Part shown: one piece after another, positions 44,944 through 54,115 of the stretch
Layout: every line of letters begins with the position of its first letter
Position numbering within the stretch: position 1 is the stretch's first letter
From: Patiriisocius marinus
GTDB taxonomy: Bacteria > Bacteroidota > Bacteroidia > Flavobacteriales > Flavobacteriaceae
Length of the DNA stretch: 64,000 nucleotides
NCBI RefSeq assembly: GCF_008974325.1
Contig: NZ_BKCG01000001.1
Location: forward strand, 744,001-808,000
Direction of reading: 5' to 3'
Translations under genes and position numbers: made by a program
Notes under the pieces: generated by a model
Databases searched by the model: none
What the model saw: only the letters and a program-made list of their open reading frames with translations
What the model was told of the DNA's origin: nothing

Positions 44944-46635
44944 TTATTGTTCTGCGATATCTTTCAATCTAAGCTGTAAACTAACATTTCCTTGCCATTC
45001 GTTTTCATCAATTACGTAAGCAGCCTTGAAGGGTTGTCCTGAACAGGCAATGTCCTTTTTATCACCCATACCAAAACCTATACACACAAACTGTTGTATC
45101 CCTTGTTTAACAGTAATACGCAAGTGAGTTTTGTCTTCTCCTACACATTTTCCGTAGCCAGTTTCGGTTAAATTACTTGTCATAAAAACAGGAGTTGCAT
45201 TCCCTGGTCCAAATGGCGCGAACTGTTTTAAAATTCTATAAAATTTCGGAGTAATATCAGCTAAATCTAATTGTAGTGAGATATTTAGTTCCGGTTGTAA
45301 TAGTTTAGGGTCGATGCTATTTGCTACAACTTCCTCAAACTTATTTTTAAAATTCTCAAAATTAGATTCGTCTAAAGTAAGTCCTGCTGCATATTTATGA
45401 CCACCAAATTGCTCAATAAACTCACTGCACTCCTCTAGTGCATTATAAACATCAAAGCCTGTCACAGACCTTGCAGAAGCGGCAAGTTTATCACCACTTT
45501 TTGTAAAGACCAACGTGGGTCTATAATACGTTTCTGTCAATCTAGAAGCTACAATACCTATTACACCTTTGTGCCAGTCTTCTTGAAATACAACAGTTGT
45601 TTTGCAATCTTGCTCATTATTAGTTTCAATTTGTTTTAAAGCTTCAATTGTAATGCGCTTGTCTGCTTCGCGACGATCTTGATTAAATTGTTCAATTTCG
45701 GCAGCCCAAATAGCTGCTTTATTAATATCCGTCTCAACTAAAAGTGTTACTGCGTGGTTTCCGTGTTTCATTCTTCCCGCAGCATTTATACGTGGGCCAA
45801 TGATAAAAACAACATCCGTAATGGTCAACACTTCTTTTTTCACTTGTCTCAAAATAGCTTTGTAGCCTGTTCTAGGATTACTATTTATTACTTTTAAGCC
45901 GAAATATGCTAGAATTCTATTTTCACCCGTAATAGGAACAATATCTGCACCAATGGCTGTCGCTACTAAATCCAAATACAACAGTAAGTCGTCAATAGTT
46001 TGTCCTTTTTTTGAAGCAAGAGCTTGTATTAATTTAAATCCCACTCCACAACCACAAAGCTCCTTAAATGGATATTCACAGTCATCTCTTTTAGGGTCTA
46101 AAACAGCAACTGCTTTAGGCAATTCAGCCCCTGGACGGTGGTGATCACAAATTATAAAATCGATACCTTTTTCACTAGCATAAGCAACTTTTTCAATCGC
46201 TTTAACACCGCAATCGAGTGCAATAATTAAACTGAAATCATTATCCTCAGCAAAGTCAATTCCTTTATACGAAACGCCATAACCCTCAGCATAACGATCT
46301 GGAATATACGTAGCTACATTAGGGTAAAACGATTTTAAATAGCTAGACATTAAAGCTACACTTGTTGTTCCATCAACATCATAATCACCATATACAAGAA
46401 TATTCTCCCCTTCAGAAACTGCCTTTTCAATTCGTTGAACAGCAAGTTCCATATCCTTCATTAAAAAAGGATCGTGAAGATCGTCAAGCGATGGTCTAAA
46501 AAAGTCTTTCGCTTGTTGAAAGGTTTCAACACCTCGTTGCACTAACAACGTGGCAATCGTTTTGTCAACAGTTAACTCATTGACTAAAGCATTTATTTTT
46601 TCTTCGGAAATTTTAGGGGCAAGGTTCCAGCGCAT
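44944..46635 (-). CDS. recJ: Single-stranded-DNA-specific exonuclease RecJ
   Basis: A 563-residue 5'-3' single-strand exonuclease for recombination and mismatch repair. The DHH-family motifs are VYGDYDVDGTTS and CDHHRPG, with the later GPRINAAGR and GGHKYAAGL of the DHHA1 domain. The start is the ATG at 46635 (MRWNLAPKISEE), as in relatives; an earlier TTG at 46653 adds only six unlike residues. Monocistronic. Confidence 0.95.
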   Translation of the reverse strand: MRWNLAPKISEEKINALVNELTVDKTIATLLVQRGVETFQQAKDFFRPSLDDLHDPFLMKDMELAVQRIEKAVSEGENILVYGDYDVDGTTSVALMSSYLKSFYPNVATYIPDRYAEGYGVSYKGIDFAEDNDFSLIIALDCGVKAIEKVAYASEKGIDFIICDHHRPGAELPKAVAVLDPKRDDCEYPFKELCGCGVGFKLIQALASKKGQTIDDLLLYLDLVATAIGADIVPITGENRILAYFGLKVINSNPRTGYKAILRQVKKEVLTITDVVFIIGPRINAAGRMKHGNHAVTLLVETDINKAAIWAAEIEQFNQDRREADKRITIEALKQIETNNEQDCKTTVVFQEDWHKGVIGIVASRLTETYYRPTLVFTKSGDKLAASARSVTGFDVYNALEECSEFIEQFGGHKYAAGLTLDESNFENFKNKFEEVVANSIDPKLLQPELNISLQLDLADITPKFYRILKQFAPFGPGNATPVFMTSNLTETGYGKCVGEDKTHLRITVKQGIQQFVCIGFGMGDKKDIACSGQPFKAAYVIDENEWQGNVSLQLRLKDIAEQ

Positions 46636-46826
46636 AGATGGTGAAAAATACAAAAAGTAGATCCAATGTTGAAGTCGATTACATAATTATTTTAGAAACT
46701 TTACAAAGGAAATAGTGTAAGTAGTTGCAAATATGTAATTTCGAAAGCTCATTCTTATACTTTATCAAGTAAGTTTTCTACATAAATCTAGACTTAAAAA
46801 AATAAATCACATACAATAAACTCTTT

Positions 46827-47417
46827 ATGCCATTAGTAACACCACTCTCCGCAGATCACGACGAAACAACTCAAGAACTTGCAGATTTTTTTAATGAGAC
46901 TTTAGGGTTTTGTCCTAATAGTGTTTTAACGATGCAACGCAGGCCAGCTATTAGCCGTGCTTTTATCAACTTAAATAAAGCAGTTATGGCAAATGAAGGC
47001 CGTGTAACTTCCGCTTTAAAAAGAATGATTGCTTGGGTAAGTAGTAACGCAACTGGCTGCCGTTATTGCCAAGCTCACGCCATTAGAGCTGCAGAACGTT
47101 ATGGTGCTGAACAAGAGCAATTAGACAACATTTGGGAATACCGCACACACCCAGCATTTAACGAAGCAGAACGTGCAGCTTTAGATTTTTCTTTACAAGC
47201 CTCTATGGTCCCAAATGCAGTTGATGCAGAAATTAAAGAACGTCTTTACAAATACTGGGATGAAGGTGAAATTGTAGAAATGCTAGGCGTTATTTCTCTT
47301 TTCGGATATTTAAATAGATGGAATGACTCCATGGGGACTTCAATAGAAGAAGGTGCAGTTGAGAGTGGCGACCAATATTTAGGAAAACACGGTTGGGAAA
47401 AAGGGAAACACGTTTAG
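46827..47417 (+). CDS. Carboxymuconolactone decarboxylase-family (AhpD-like) protein
   Basis: A 196-residue all-helical protein with the AhpD core: NSVLTMQRRPAISRAFINL, then the CxxC-type motif GCRYCQAHAIRAAERYG, whose Cys pair and His are the redox centre in this peroxidase-related group. It ends with a helical LNRWNDSMGT motif. It is probably a thiol-dependent antioxidant or small-molecule enzyme; true decarboxylase activity is unlikely. Monocistronic with a terminator. Confidence 0.88.
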   Translation: MPLVTPLSADHDETTQELADFFNETLGFCPNSVLTMQRRPAISRAFINLNKAVMANEGRVTSALKRMIAWVSSNATGCRYCQAHAIRAAERYGAEQEQLDNIWEYRTHPAFNEAERAALDFSLQASMVPNAVDAEIKERLYKYWDEGEIVEMLGVISLFGYLNRWNDSMGTSIEEGAVESGDQYLGKHGWEKGKHV

Positions 47418-47437
47418 AAAGCAAACACGATTCTTAT

Positions 47438-47478
47438 AAAAAAACCTCTTTAGCTTTAAAACTAGAGAGGTTTTTTTG
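47438..47478. terminator. Bidirectional terminator between the CMD and glycosylase genes
   Basis: A run of A then CCTCTTTAG pairs with CTAGAGAGG and a run of T, with one G-T pair. The flanking genes are convergent. Confidence 0.88.
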
Positions 47479-47507
47479 TATTGCTGTATTTAGAAATTAA
47501 GTGTGTT

Positions 47508-48080
47508 TTATTTCGTTAAAATTGCCGCTACCTTTTCCTGTATTAAAGGAACCACACTTTGCTCAAACCAAGGGTTTTTAGCGCGCCAAAATCTATTTGT
47601 TGGCGAAGGGTGTGGCAAAGGCCAAAATTTAGGCAAATAGGCTTCAAAATTTTCGACTCTTTGTGTTAGCTTTTTTCCGTCTTTAGGTAGGTATTGATTT
47701 GAAGCATAGGAGCCTATTAGTAATATGAGTTCAACATGCTTTAGTCTTGATAATACCGATGGGTGCCATAATGGTGCACACTCTTTTCGGGGAGGAAGGT
47801 CGCCTGTTTTAGCTTTTCCGGGATAACAAAACCCCATAGGGAGTTGCGCAAAGTTTTTAGGATTGTAAAAAGTAACCTCATCTACCCCTAACCACTCGCG
47901 TAGTTTTTTACCGCTTTGATCGTTCCAAGGGATTCCACTTTCGTGAACTTTTGTTCCGGGTGCTTGCCCAATAATTACTATTTTGGAATTAGGTACTGCT
48001 TCAATTATCGGTCTTGGACCAAATGGAAGATGGTCTGAACATACTTCACAGTTTCTTATTTCGGATAAAAGCTTTTTCAG
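47508..48080 (-). CDS. Uracil-DNA glycosylase superfamily protein with apparent CTG start
   Basis: A 190-residue enzyme counted from CTG at 48080. It shows a CEVC pair (residues 11-14), motif IIGQAPGTKVHESGIPW, the FYN substrate motif, GFCYPGKAKTGDLPPR, and the C-terminal LLIGSYA and PLPHPSPTN loop that flips uracil. It removes uracil or related damaged bases from DNA. In this frame an in-frame stop (48089-48087) is followed only by TTT, CCA and CTG before the family-like KKLLSEIRNCEVC. The first ATG (47837) would remove the N-terminal 81 residues, including the GQAPG motif. So CTG is the probable start, unless ATG was lost by mutation or error. Confidence 0.85.
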   Translation of the reverse strand: MKKLLSEIRNCEVCSDHLPFGPRPIIEAVPNSKIVIIGQAPGTKVHESGIPWNDQSGKKLREWLGVDEVTFYNPKNFAQLPMGFCYPGKAKTGDLPPRKECAPLWHPSVLSRLKHVELILLIGSYASNQYLPKDGKKLTQRVENFEAYLPKFWPLPHPSPTNRFWRAKNPWFEQSVVPLIQEKVAAILTK

Positions 48081-48133
48081 TGGAAATTATTTTAATGTAT
48101 CACAATATAGTAAAACTGTAATATTTCAGAATA

Positions 48134-48173
48134 AAAAAGAGAGCCGCTAACCTAAAAACGACCCTCTCTTTCA
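48134..48173 (-). terminator. Terminator of the LamG lipoprotein gene
   Basis: AAAGAGAG pairs with CTCTCTTT around a 24-base middle that can itself pair in part, and six T follow on the reverse strand. It lies 23 bases past the stop codon. Confidence 0.65.
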
Positions 48174-48195
48174 AAAAACTTAAACAAAAACTACC

Positions 48196-50208
48196 TTAAT
48201 CTAAGCAGGTATAACACTCTGCTTCTAAATTGAATAATACAAATACTTCGTTAGGGCTTAGTGCTCTGTTATAAACTCTAAGGTCATCTACGTGCCCTCT
48301 AAAGTTTTGGGCATTTATCATATAGCCTGTGTCAGTAGCTCCACCAAGGTTAACATCTTCATTTGTTTCATTTCTAAGGATACCGTCTCTGTACATCTTT
48401 GTTACATCACCTTCGTGAGTAATTAATAAGTGATGCCAATCTGTATTTGTCCACACAACGTCCACTTCTTGATTCCAATCATTATCCCATAAATTAATTT
48501 CAGGGTTATGAGTAACAAATAATGGTGTGTTCAAATCATAAACTCCAAGTTCTAATCCATCAGATTGATGTTGTTGTGTACTGAATATAATCTCGTAATC
48601 TCCAACTGCATCATTTTGCATTTTAAACCATAAGCTTATTGCAAAATCGCCTGTGATTTCATTTTCTGGTGTTCCCGGAATAAATATTGGATCATCTCCT
48701 TGAGAAAAACCAATTGCACAATTTTCATTTCCTGCTCTATCTTCTACAAATTGACCACCAATTCCTAATATTTCGTCACTCACAAGTTCGTGTATTTCGT
48801 TCCCAAAAGGCATATACACTATTAGACCATCAGTTAATTCACCCGGGTTTTCACAGCTTGTACCACAATCTTCCGCATCGATTTGAAATGACGCCACATA
48901 GCGTACTTCTTGAGAACCTACTTCAGTAATAGCATAATAAAATGTTTGCGAGTTAGGTACTGTTGTTTGATATGGTGATGGTAATTGATTTTGAAGTGCA
49001 TTAGCATCTGCATAGGTTTCGTGAAAAGTAATAGAGTATTCTAATGCATCATTACAAGTAAAATGAAGGTCTATAATTTCGTTAAAATCTACTGAAACAA
49101 ATCCATCTCCATCGGTATCACAAATACCTAAACCACTTCCTGTACATTGTGCTAAGTCATAATCACAATCTCTTGAAAACACCATTTGTAAACCATCTTC
49201 TCTTTCTAAAAGAAGTTGTTCTTCAGAGCATTCTAAAACCTCCCAATTTCCTAAAAATGGTTCGAAAATTGGAAAAACAGCTTCTAAAAGAACTATGGTT
49301 TTACCATCAACTTCAGATACATTCCAAAGTGCATCAATGTTATAAGCACTAGAAGTAGTCATTTCTAAATTGTTGCTTTCAGAAAAAGTAAAATGGTAAT
49401 ATTCATATGCATTATCAGTAACACCTCCATAAGAGCTTGGGTACCAGAAACACTCTAGTAAATATGCTTCAACAACCGCTGCAGGGCAAGGGTTTTCTGG
49501 GTCTACAATTACTTCACAATTATCTGGCCCTGCTTCTATAGCGACTGCTAATTCAGCATTTGTAGTTACTTCAATAGTGTTTCCGTTTCCATATACTAAT
49601 GAAACTGGAAAATTCAAACTAACTATATTTCCATTATTATCATCTAAATCTTGTAAAAAGAAATATAGCTCAAAATCATTTGTGATTACTACAGTTTCAA
49701 TAAGTTCAAACTCTAGGTTAAAAACTGAAAATGAAATAGGATATACAAAATCTACACACTCATTTGGACTTGGGTCACAAGAGGCAATAAATACATCAAA
49801 TTCTTCTTGACTTTCAATAACTATTGTTGTGTAATCAGGTAAAATTATAGTAATAGGAAATAGTATTTCAATGTTACCGTTACCTTGATTATCATCTATT
49901 AATTGTTGAATAATTAGTAAATCTTCAATTGAATCTATTGTTACTTCTATTCCACCTGCAATTACTGTAAATGGAAATTGAATTGAAGAACAATCAGTTC
50001 CGTCAATAATATTATCTACTGAAACATCATTTTCAGATACATTTCTCATTAGATTAACAAGATCTGATCCTGGTTCAATAGATTGTTCTGGGGGTGGATT
50101 TTGTACGATAACTTTATCCTCCTGGCAAGAGACCGAAAAGAGTGAAACTGTTATTAGAAGTGCAACTAGGGCTGCACTATTTTTTAGTAGTTGGGTCATT
50201 TTTTTCAT
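48196..50208 (-). CDS. Surface lipoprotein with repeated beta modules and a C-terminal LamG domain
   Basis: A 670-residue protein whose lipoprotein signal ends at Cys28 (VSCQED). Residues of about 65-230 contain two related modules of about 85-95 residues, each with a Cys, a YP or FP-I strand pair, an acidic GNI turn and a LxVFIxS-like helix. A Cys-rich, lipocalin-like region follows. The last 180 residues are a LamG/concanavalin-like fold (FAISLWFKMQND, WHHLLITHEGDVTKMYRDG, GHVDDLRVYNRAL). It is divergent from the sigma factor gene, with 160 bases to its likely start, and may be part of its regulon or bind the same ligand. Confidence 0.75.
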   Translation of the reverse strand: MKKMTQLLKNSAALVALLITVSLFSVSCQEDKVIVQNPPPEQSIEPGSDLVNLMRNVSENDVSVDNIIDGTDCSSIQFPFTVIAGGIEVTIDSIEDLLIIQQLIDDNQGNGNIEILFPITIILPDYTTIVIESQEEFDVFIASCDPSPNECVDFVYPISFSVFNLEFELIETVVITNDFELYFFLQDLDDNNGNIVSLNFPVSLVYGNGNTIEVTTNAELAVAIEAGPDNCEVIVDPENPCPAAVVEAYLLECFWYPSSYGGVTDNAYEYYHFTFSESNNLEMTTSSAYNIDALWNVSEVDGKTIVLLEAVFPIFEPFLGNWEVLECSEEQLLLEREDGLQMVFSRDCDYDLAQCTGSGLGICDTDGDGFVSVDFNEIIDLHFTCNDALEYSITFHETYADANALQNQLPSPYQTTVPNSQTFYYAITEVGSQEVRYVASFQIDAEDCGTSCENPGELTDGLIVYMPFGNEIHELVSDEILGIGGQFVEDRAGNENCAIGFSQGDDPIFIPGTPENEITGDFAISLWFKMQNDAVGDYEIIFSTQQHQSDGLELGVYDLNTPLFVTHNPEINLWDNDWNQEVDVVWTNTDWHHLLITHEGDVTKMYRDGILRNETNEDVNLGGATDTGYMINAQNFRGHVDDLRVYNRALSPNEVFVLFNLEAECYTCLD

Positions 50209-50319
50209 ATCAGTTAGTTATTAATTATATTTTCTCGTTAGTACTGATCTTTTTGTCGAAATCAGCAATTTTTTTTAGCGCTTCAGTTATAGAACAACTA
50301 ACTTTAAAAAATCCACAAG

Positions 50320-50350
50320 TTGACATTTTAAAAGTTTTATGACAACTTTG
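50320..50350 (+). promoter_or_regulatory. Probable promoter of the ECF sigma operon
   Basis: TTG (50320-50322), a 20-base spacer and CAACTTTG (50343-50350), one base off TAnnTTTG. The ATG at 50339 lies inside it, so translation should start at the next ATG, 50369. AAGTTG and CAACTT (50317-50322 and 50343-50348) are also inverted, which partly follows from the promoter elements. Confidence 0.45.
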
Positions 50351-50368
50351 CGGTGTAAATTACCCTCA

Positions 50369-50884
50369 ATGAAAAAAAACCTATCGAATCACTGTTGCGA
50401 GAAGACTATATTTGATTCAATTTTCAGAAAACATGCTGAAAACATTCATAAGTTTTTACACTATAGGTATGGCTCTTTACTTAATCCACAAGATAAAGTA
50501 CAGGATGCATTTATTAAATTATGGCAAAACTGTAAATCTGTGCCACCAGATAAAGCTAAAAGTTTTCTCTTTACCACAGCAAATAATTTAATGCTTAATG
50601 AGGTAAAACATCAAAAAGTAGTTCTTAATTATGTAGATACTAAACCAAAAAATCACACAAATATAAACCCTGAATTTCTTTTAGAAGAAGCGCAATATTT
50701 AGAAAAACTACAAAAAGCATTAACATCATTGACTGAAAATGAACGAGTAGCGTTTATGCTAAATAGAACAGAAGGAAAAAGATACAAAGAAATAGCAGCA
50801 CTATTAGACATTAGTGTAAGTGCCGTTGAAAAACGAATTTACAGTGCGCTTCTAAAATTAAGAAAAGAAATAAAAGAGATTTAA
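50369..50884 (+). CDS. ECF RNA polymerase sigma factor (FecI-like)
   Basis: A 171-residue sigma-70-family factor with region 2 (HKFLHYRYGSLLNPQDKVQDAF, then WQNCKS) and region 4 (ALTSLTENERVAFMLNRTEGKRYKEIAALLDIS). It directs polymerase to a small set of promoters when released by the anti-sigma factor encoded 42 bases downstream. I start it at 50369 (MKKNLSNHC) because the earlier ATG overlaps the promoter. Start confidence is moderate, function high. Confidence 0.92.
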   Translation: MKKNLSNHCCEKTIFDSIFRKHAENIHKFLHYRYGSLLNPQDKVQDAFIKLWQNCKSVPPDKAKSFLFTTANNLMLNEVKHQKVVLNYVDTKPKNHTNINPEFLLEEAQYLEKLQKALTSLTENERVAFMLNRTEGKRYKEIAALLDISVSAVEKRIYSALLKLRKEIKEI

Positions 50885-50926
50885 ACCCTTACCTGTGGAT
50901 TTTCCTCAGTAACTTGTTTTAATAGT

Positions 50927-51817
50927 ATGAACAGAGAGATTTTAATAAAAAAATGGCTTGAAGGAACACTAAATTCCGAAGAGAAAATTGCTTTTGAAGC
51001 CTTAGAAGATAGCGCCGAATTAAAGCGAATTTCTAATGCAATGCCTAATTTTAAAGCACCAAAACTAGAAACAAATAACCTTAAAAATAATATTAATTTA
51101 AAAACTAATAAAAACCCCAATATAATGTTAAAACGCTTATTACCCTTTGCAGCACTAATAGTAATTGCCTTAGGGATTACCTATTTTTTTAATTCAGATT
51201 CAACAATTAATACTGCTACTAAAATAGGAGAAATGGCAAAAGTAAATTTGCCAGACGAAACTAAAGTTACTTTAAATGCAGCTTCAACATTAATTTTTGA
51301 CGAAGGTTCTTGGGATGAAAATAGAATTACACAGCTAGAAGGAGAAGCATTTTTTAGTGTGTCAAAAGGTTCAAAATTTACAGTAAATACCACTCAAGGT
51401 AAGGTTACTGTTTTAGGTACTCAGTTCAACGTAAAACAACGTAACGAATTTTTCGAAGTACATTGTTACGAAGGATCTGTTGAGGTTGAACATCCATTAA
51501 AAAAAGTAATTTTAAAGCCAGGTGAATATATTTCTATTTATCAAAAACAAGTTACTTCTGGTAATTTACCAATAGTAAAAGCGCCATCTTGGACAGAAGG
51601 AAGAAACGTTTTTAGAGGTGTGCCTTACAACGAAGTGTTAGACGAATTGTCTCGCCAGTATGGTGTTACAATTACAAATGAAGTTGATGCAAGTAAGCGT
51701 CTTTTTACAGGAGCCTTTAATAACGATAATCTTGAAGAGGCATTAAAAGCTGTAACAACACCTTTAAAGTTAGATTATAAAATAACAGGTAAAAATGTAA
51801 TAATTGAACGTAAATAA
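50927..51817 (+). CDS. FecR-family anti-sigma factor
   Basis: A 296-residue protein. The N-terminal cytoplasmic part (REILIKKWLEGTLNSEEK) is the sigma-binding region. One membrane span lies at about 70-87. The FecR domain follows (AKVNLPDETKVTLNAAST, LGTQFNVKQRNEFFEVHCYEGSVEV), then a DUF4974-like STN-type C-terminus (FRGVPYNEVLDELSRQYGV). It should sense the loaded TonB receptor from the periplasm and release the sigma factor. It overlaps the receptor gene by 14 bases. Confidence 0.93.
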   Translation: MNREILIKKWLEGTLNSEEKIAFEALEDSAELKRISNAMPNFKAPKLETNNLKNNINLKTNKNPNIMLKRLLPFAALIVIALGITYFFNSDSTINTATKIGEMAKVNLPDETKVTLNAASTLIFDEGSWDENRITQLEGEAFFSVSKGSKFTVNTTQGKVTVLGTQFNVKQRNEFFEVHCYEGSVEVEHPLKKVILKPGEYISIYQKQVTSGNLPIVKAPSWTEGRNVFRGVPYNEVLDELSRQYGVTITNEVDASKRLFTGAFNNDNLEEALKAVTTPLKLDYKITGKNVIIERK

Positions 51818-54107
51818 AAGCAAACTACTTTTTATTTTTCAGCTTTTCATATTAACCTGGACTGCTACAGGACAGGTTAATACGGAACGTTTTACGTTAC
51901 CCCAAGTATTAGCAATTATAGAAAACCGTTACAACGTAACGTTCTCATATATGGTTGACGATGTTAGCGATCTAAAAGCTAAAATACCTTCGGAAACTTT
52001 AAAACTCGAAGAGTCGTTAATTGATTTAGAATTACAACTTCCCCTTACCTTTTTAGTGCTTAAAAATACCATTGCTATTCAAAAGAGAAGCGACACTCCA
52101 ATTGCTAACCAAGCACTAGACGAGGTTTTGATTACACAATATTTAGCAAGAGGAATCACCCTTAAAACTAATGGAACTGTTGACATTAAGCCTAGAGAAT
52201 TTGAAATCATACCTGGCCTAAGTGAACCCGATGTTCTTGCAAGTGTAAAATCACTCCCGGGAATTAGCAGTACAGACGAGTCTGTAACTAACTTAAATAT
52301 TAGAGGAGGAACAAACGATCAAAACCTCATTCTTTGGGATGGTATAAAAATGTACCAATCTGGTCATTTCTTTGGAATGATTTCAGCTTTTGACCCTTAC
52401 AACATCAACAAAATAAACATAACAAAAAACGGAACCTCAGCAAGTATGGGAGATGGTGTTTCTGGTACTATTGATATGATTTTGGATCAAAACCCTGCAA
52501 GCATTTTAAAAGGAAGCGCTGGTTTTAACTTACTTCAAGGAAGTTCACAATTAGAAATACCAATAACTAAAAAACTAGGAGTTCATCTTTCGGCTAGACG
52601 CTCAATAACTGATGTATTAGAAACTGCTACCTATAAAAGCTATTTTGATCGTGTTTTTCAAGACACTGAAGTAACTAATAAAACAAATACTTTAGATCGT
52701 TCGGTTATGGACAACCAAAAGTTTTACTTCTATGACATTAGCGGAAAATTGTTGTATAATATTTCAGATAAAGATAAAATAAGCGCTTCGTTTATTACTA
52801 TTAACAATGAATTCAACTTTTTAGAACAAGCCGAAAATAGCACGTTAAATCAAACACTAGAGAGTGGTTTAAAGCAACAAAACAATGCTGGAAATTTGAT
52901 ATATAAAAGGCAATGGAACAATTCATTTCAAACAAAAATATCGGGCTATTTATCTAATTATAAATTAAGCGGAATTAATTTTGACATCAACAACAACCAG
53001 CGTTTAGACCAGTTTAATGAAGTTTTAGACATGGGTTTGAAACTTGATGGCACCTACTCATTATCCACTTCTCAAAAACTACTTGCTGGATATCAATTTA
53101 ATGAAACGGGTGTAACAAATGCCGTAAATGTAAATGCTCCTCCTCTATTTAATTTTATTAAGTCGGTTTTAAGAGTACACGCTATATATGCTGAGTATAG
53201 CCGTAAAAATGAAACTACAAATATTGCTGTAGGGTTTCGAGCTACAACTTATCCTAAACTTTCTGAAACGTTTATAGAACCTAGATTAAATGCAAGTTGG
53301 CAACTATTAGATAACTTTAGATTACATCTTTTAGGGGAATTAAAACACCAATCTACTTCTCAAATTATTCAACAATCAAATGATTTTTTAGGCATTATTA
53401 AACGCAGGTGGGTTATTGCTAATAATGACGATGTTGCAATTCTACAAAGCCAACAAGTATCATTAGGAAGCACCTATAATTACAACAAATGGCTTATAAG
53501 TGTGGAGGGCTATTTTAAAAATGTTAAAGGGATTAACTCAAGATCTCAAGGCTTTAGAAATCAGTTTCAGTTTGTAAATACAAATGGAGAATACCAAGTA
53601 AAAGGAATTGATTTTTTAATTCAGAAACGCTACAAATCATTACGCTCTTGGCTAGGGTATTCAGTAAGTAAAAACACCTATACTTTTGATGAACTTAATA
53701 ACGGTGAAGCATTTGACAACAGTGTAGATATGCGTCATGCAATTACATTTAATAACAGTTACACTTTCAACAAACTTAGTGTAGCAATAGGCTTTAATTG
53801 GCATACAGGAATACCAACTACAACTGTTTTATCTGAAAATCAAAGTCCTGTTTCTACAAGCGAATTACAATTTAATAGTCCTAACGGGGATCGATTAGCT
53901 TCTTTTTTTAGAACCGATGTAGCTTTACATTATTCTTTAAAGATCTCAAAAAGTTTAAAAAGTACTATAGGATTATCTATATGGAATGTTTTAAATCAAA
54001 AACAAACTATAGACAGATATTACGCAAATATTGATGGTGTAGCATCTCAATTTGAACAAGAATCTTTGGGTTTAACCCCAAATGTAAGTGTGCGATTATA
54101 CTTTTAA
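51804..54107 (+). CDS. TonB-dependent outer membrane receptor with STN-type signalling domain
   Basis: A 767-residue receptor. A TTG start overlapping the anti-sigma gene gives a signal peptide ending at ATGQ; the only in-frame ATG nearby is at once followed by a stop. Residues of about 25-100 are an STN-like domain (FTLPQVLAIIENRYNVTFSY) for contact with FecR. The plug follows (FEIIPGLSEPDVLASVKSLPGI, then NLNIRGGTNDQNLILWDGI), then a beta-barrel ending in FNSPNGDRL and VSVRLYF. It is short for the family and has no carboxypeptidase-like domain. Ligand unknown. Confidence 0.92.
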   Translation: MNVNKSKLLFIFQLFILTWTATGQVNTERFTLPQVLAIIENRYNVTFSYMVDDVSDLKAKIPSETLKLEESLIDLELQLPLTFLVLKNTIAIQKRSDTPIANQALDEVLITQYLARGITLKTNGTVDIKPREFEIIPGLSEPDVLASVKSLPGISSTDESVTNLNIRGGTNDQNLILWDGIKMYQSGHFFGMISAFDPYNINKINITKNGTSASMGDGVSGTIDMILDQNPASILKGSAGFNLLQGSSQLEIPITKKLGVHLSARRSITDVLETATYKSYFDRVFQDTEVTNKTNTLDRSVMDNQKFYFYDISGKLLYNISDKDKISASFITINNEFNFLEQAENSTLNQTLESGLKQQNNAGNLIYKRQWNNSFQTKISGYLSNYKLSGINFDINNNQRLDQFNEVLDMGLKLDGTYSLSTSQKLLAGYQFNETGVTNAVNVNAPPLFNFIKSVLRVHAIYAEYSRKNETTNIAVGFRATTYPKLSETFIEPRLNASWQLLDNFRLHLLGELKHQSTSQIIQQSNDFLGIIKRRWVIANNDDVAILQSQQVSLGSTYNYNKWLISVEGYFKNVKGINSRSQGFRNQFQFVNTNGEYQVKGIDFLIQKRYKSLRSWLGYSVSKNTYTFDELNNGEAFDNSVDMRHAITFNNSYTFNKLSVAIGFNWHTGIPTTTVLSENQSPVSTSELQFNSPNGDRLASFFRTDVALHYSLKISKSLKSTIGLSIWNVLNQKQTIDRYYANIDGVASQFEQESLGLTPNVSVRLYF

Positions 54108-54115
54108 CTTTTACG

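Noticed and set aside
50317-50348. Inverted repeat AAGTTG/CAACTT as an operator of the sigma operon
   Set aside because: The two arms largely coincide with the -33 and -7 promoter elements, which explains the symmetry.
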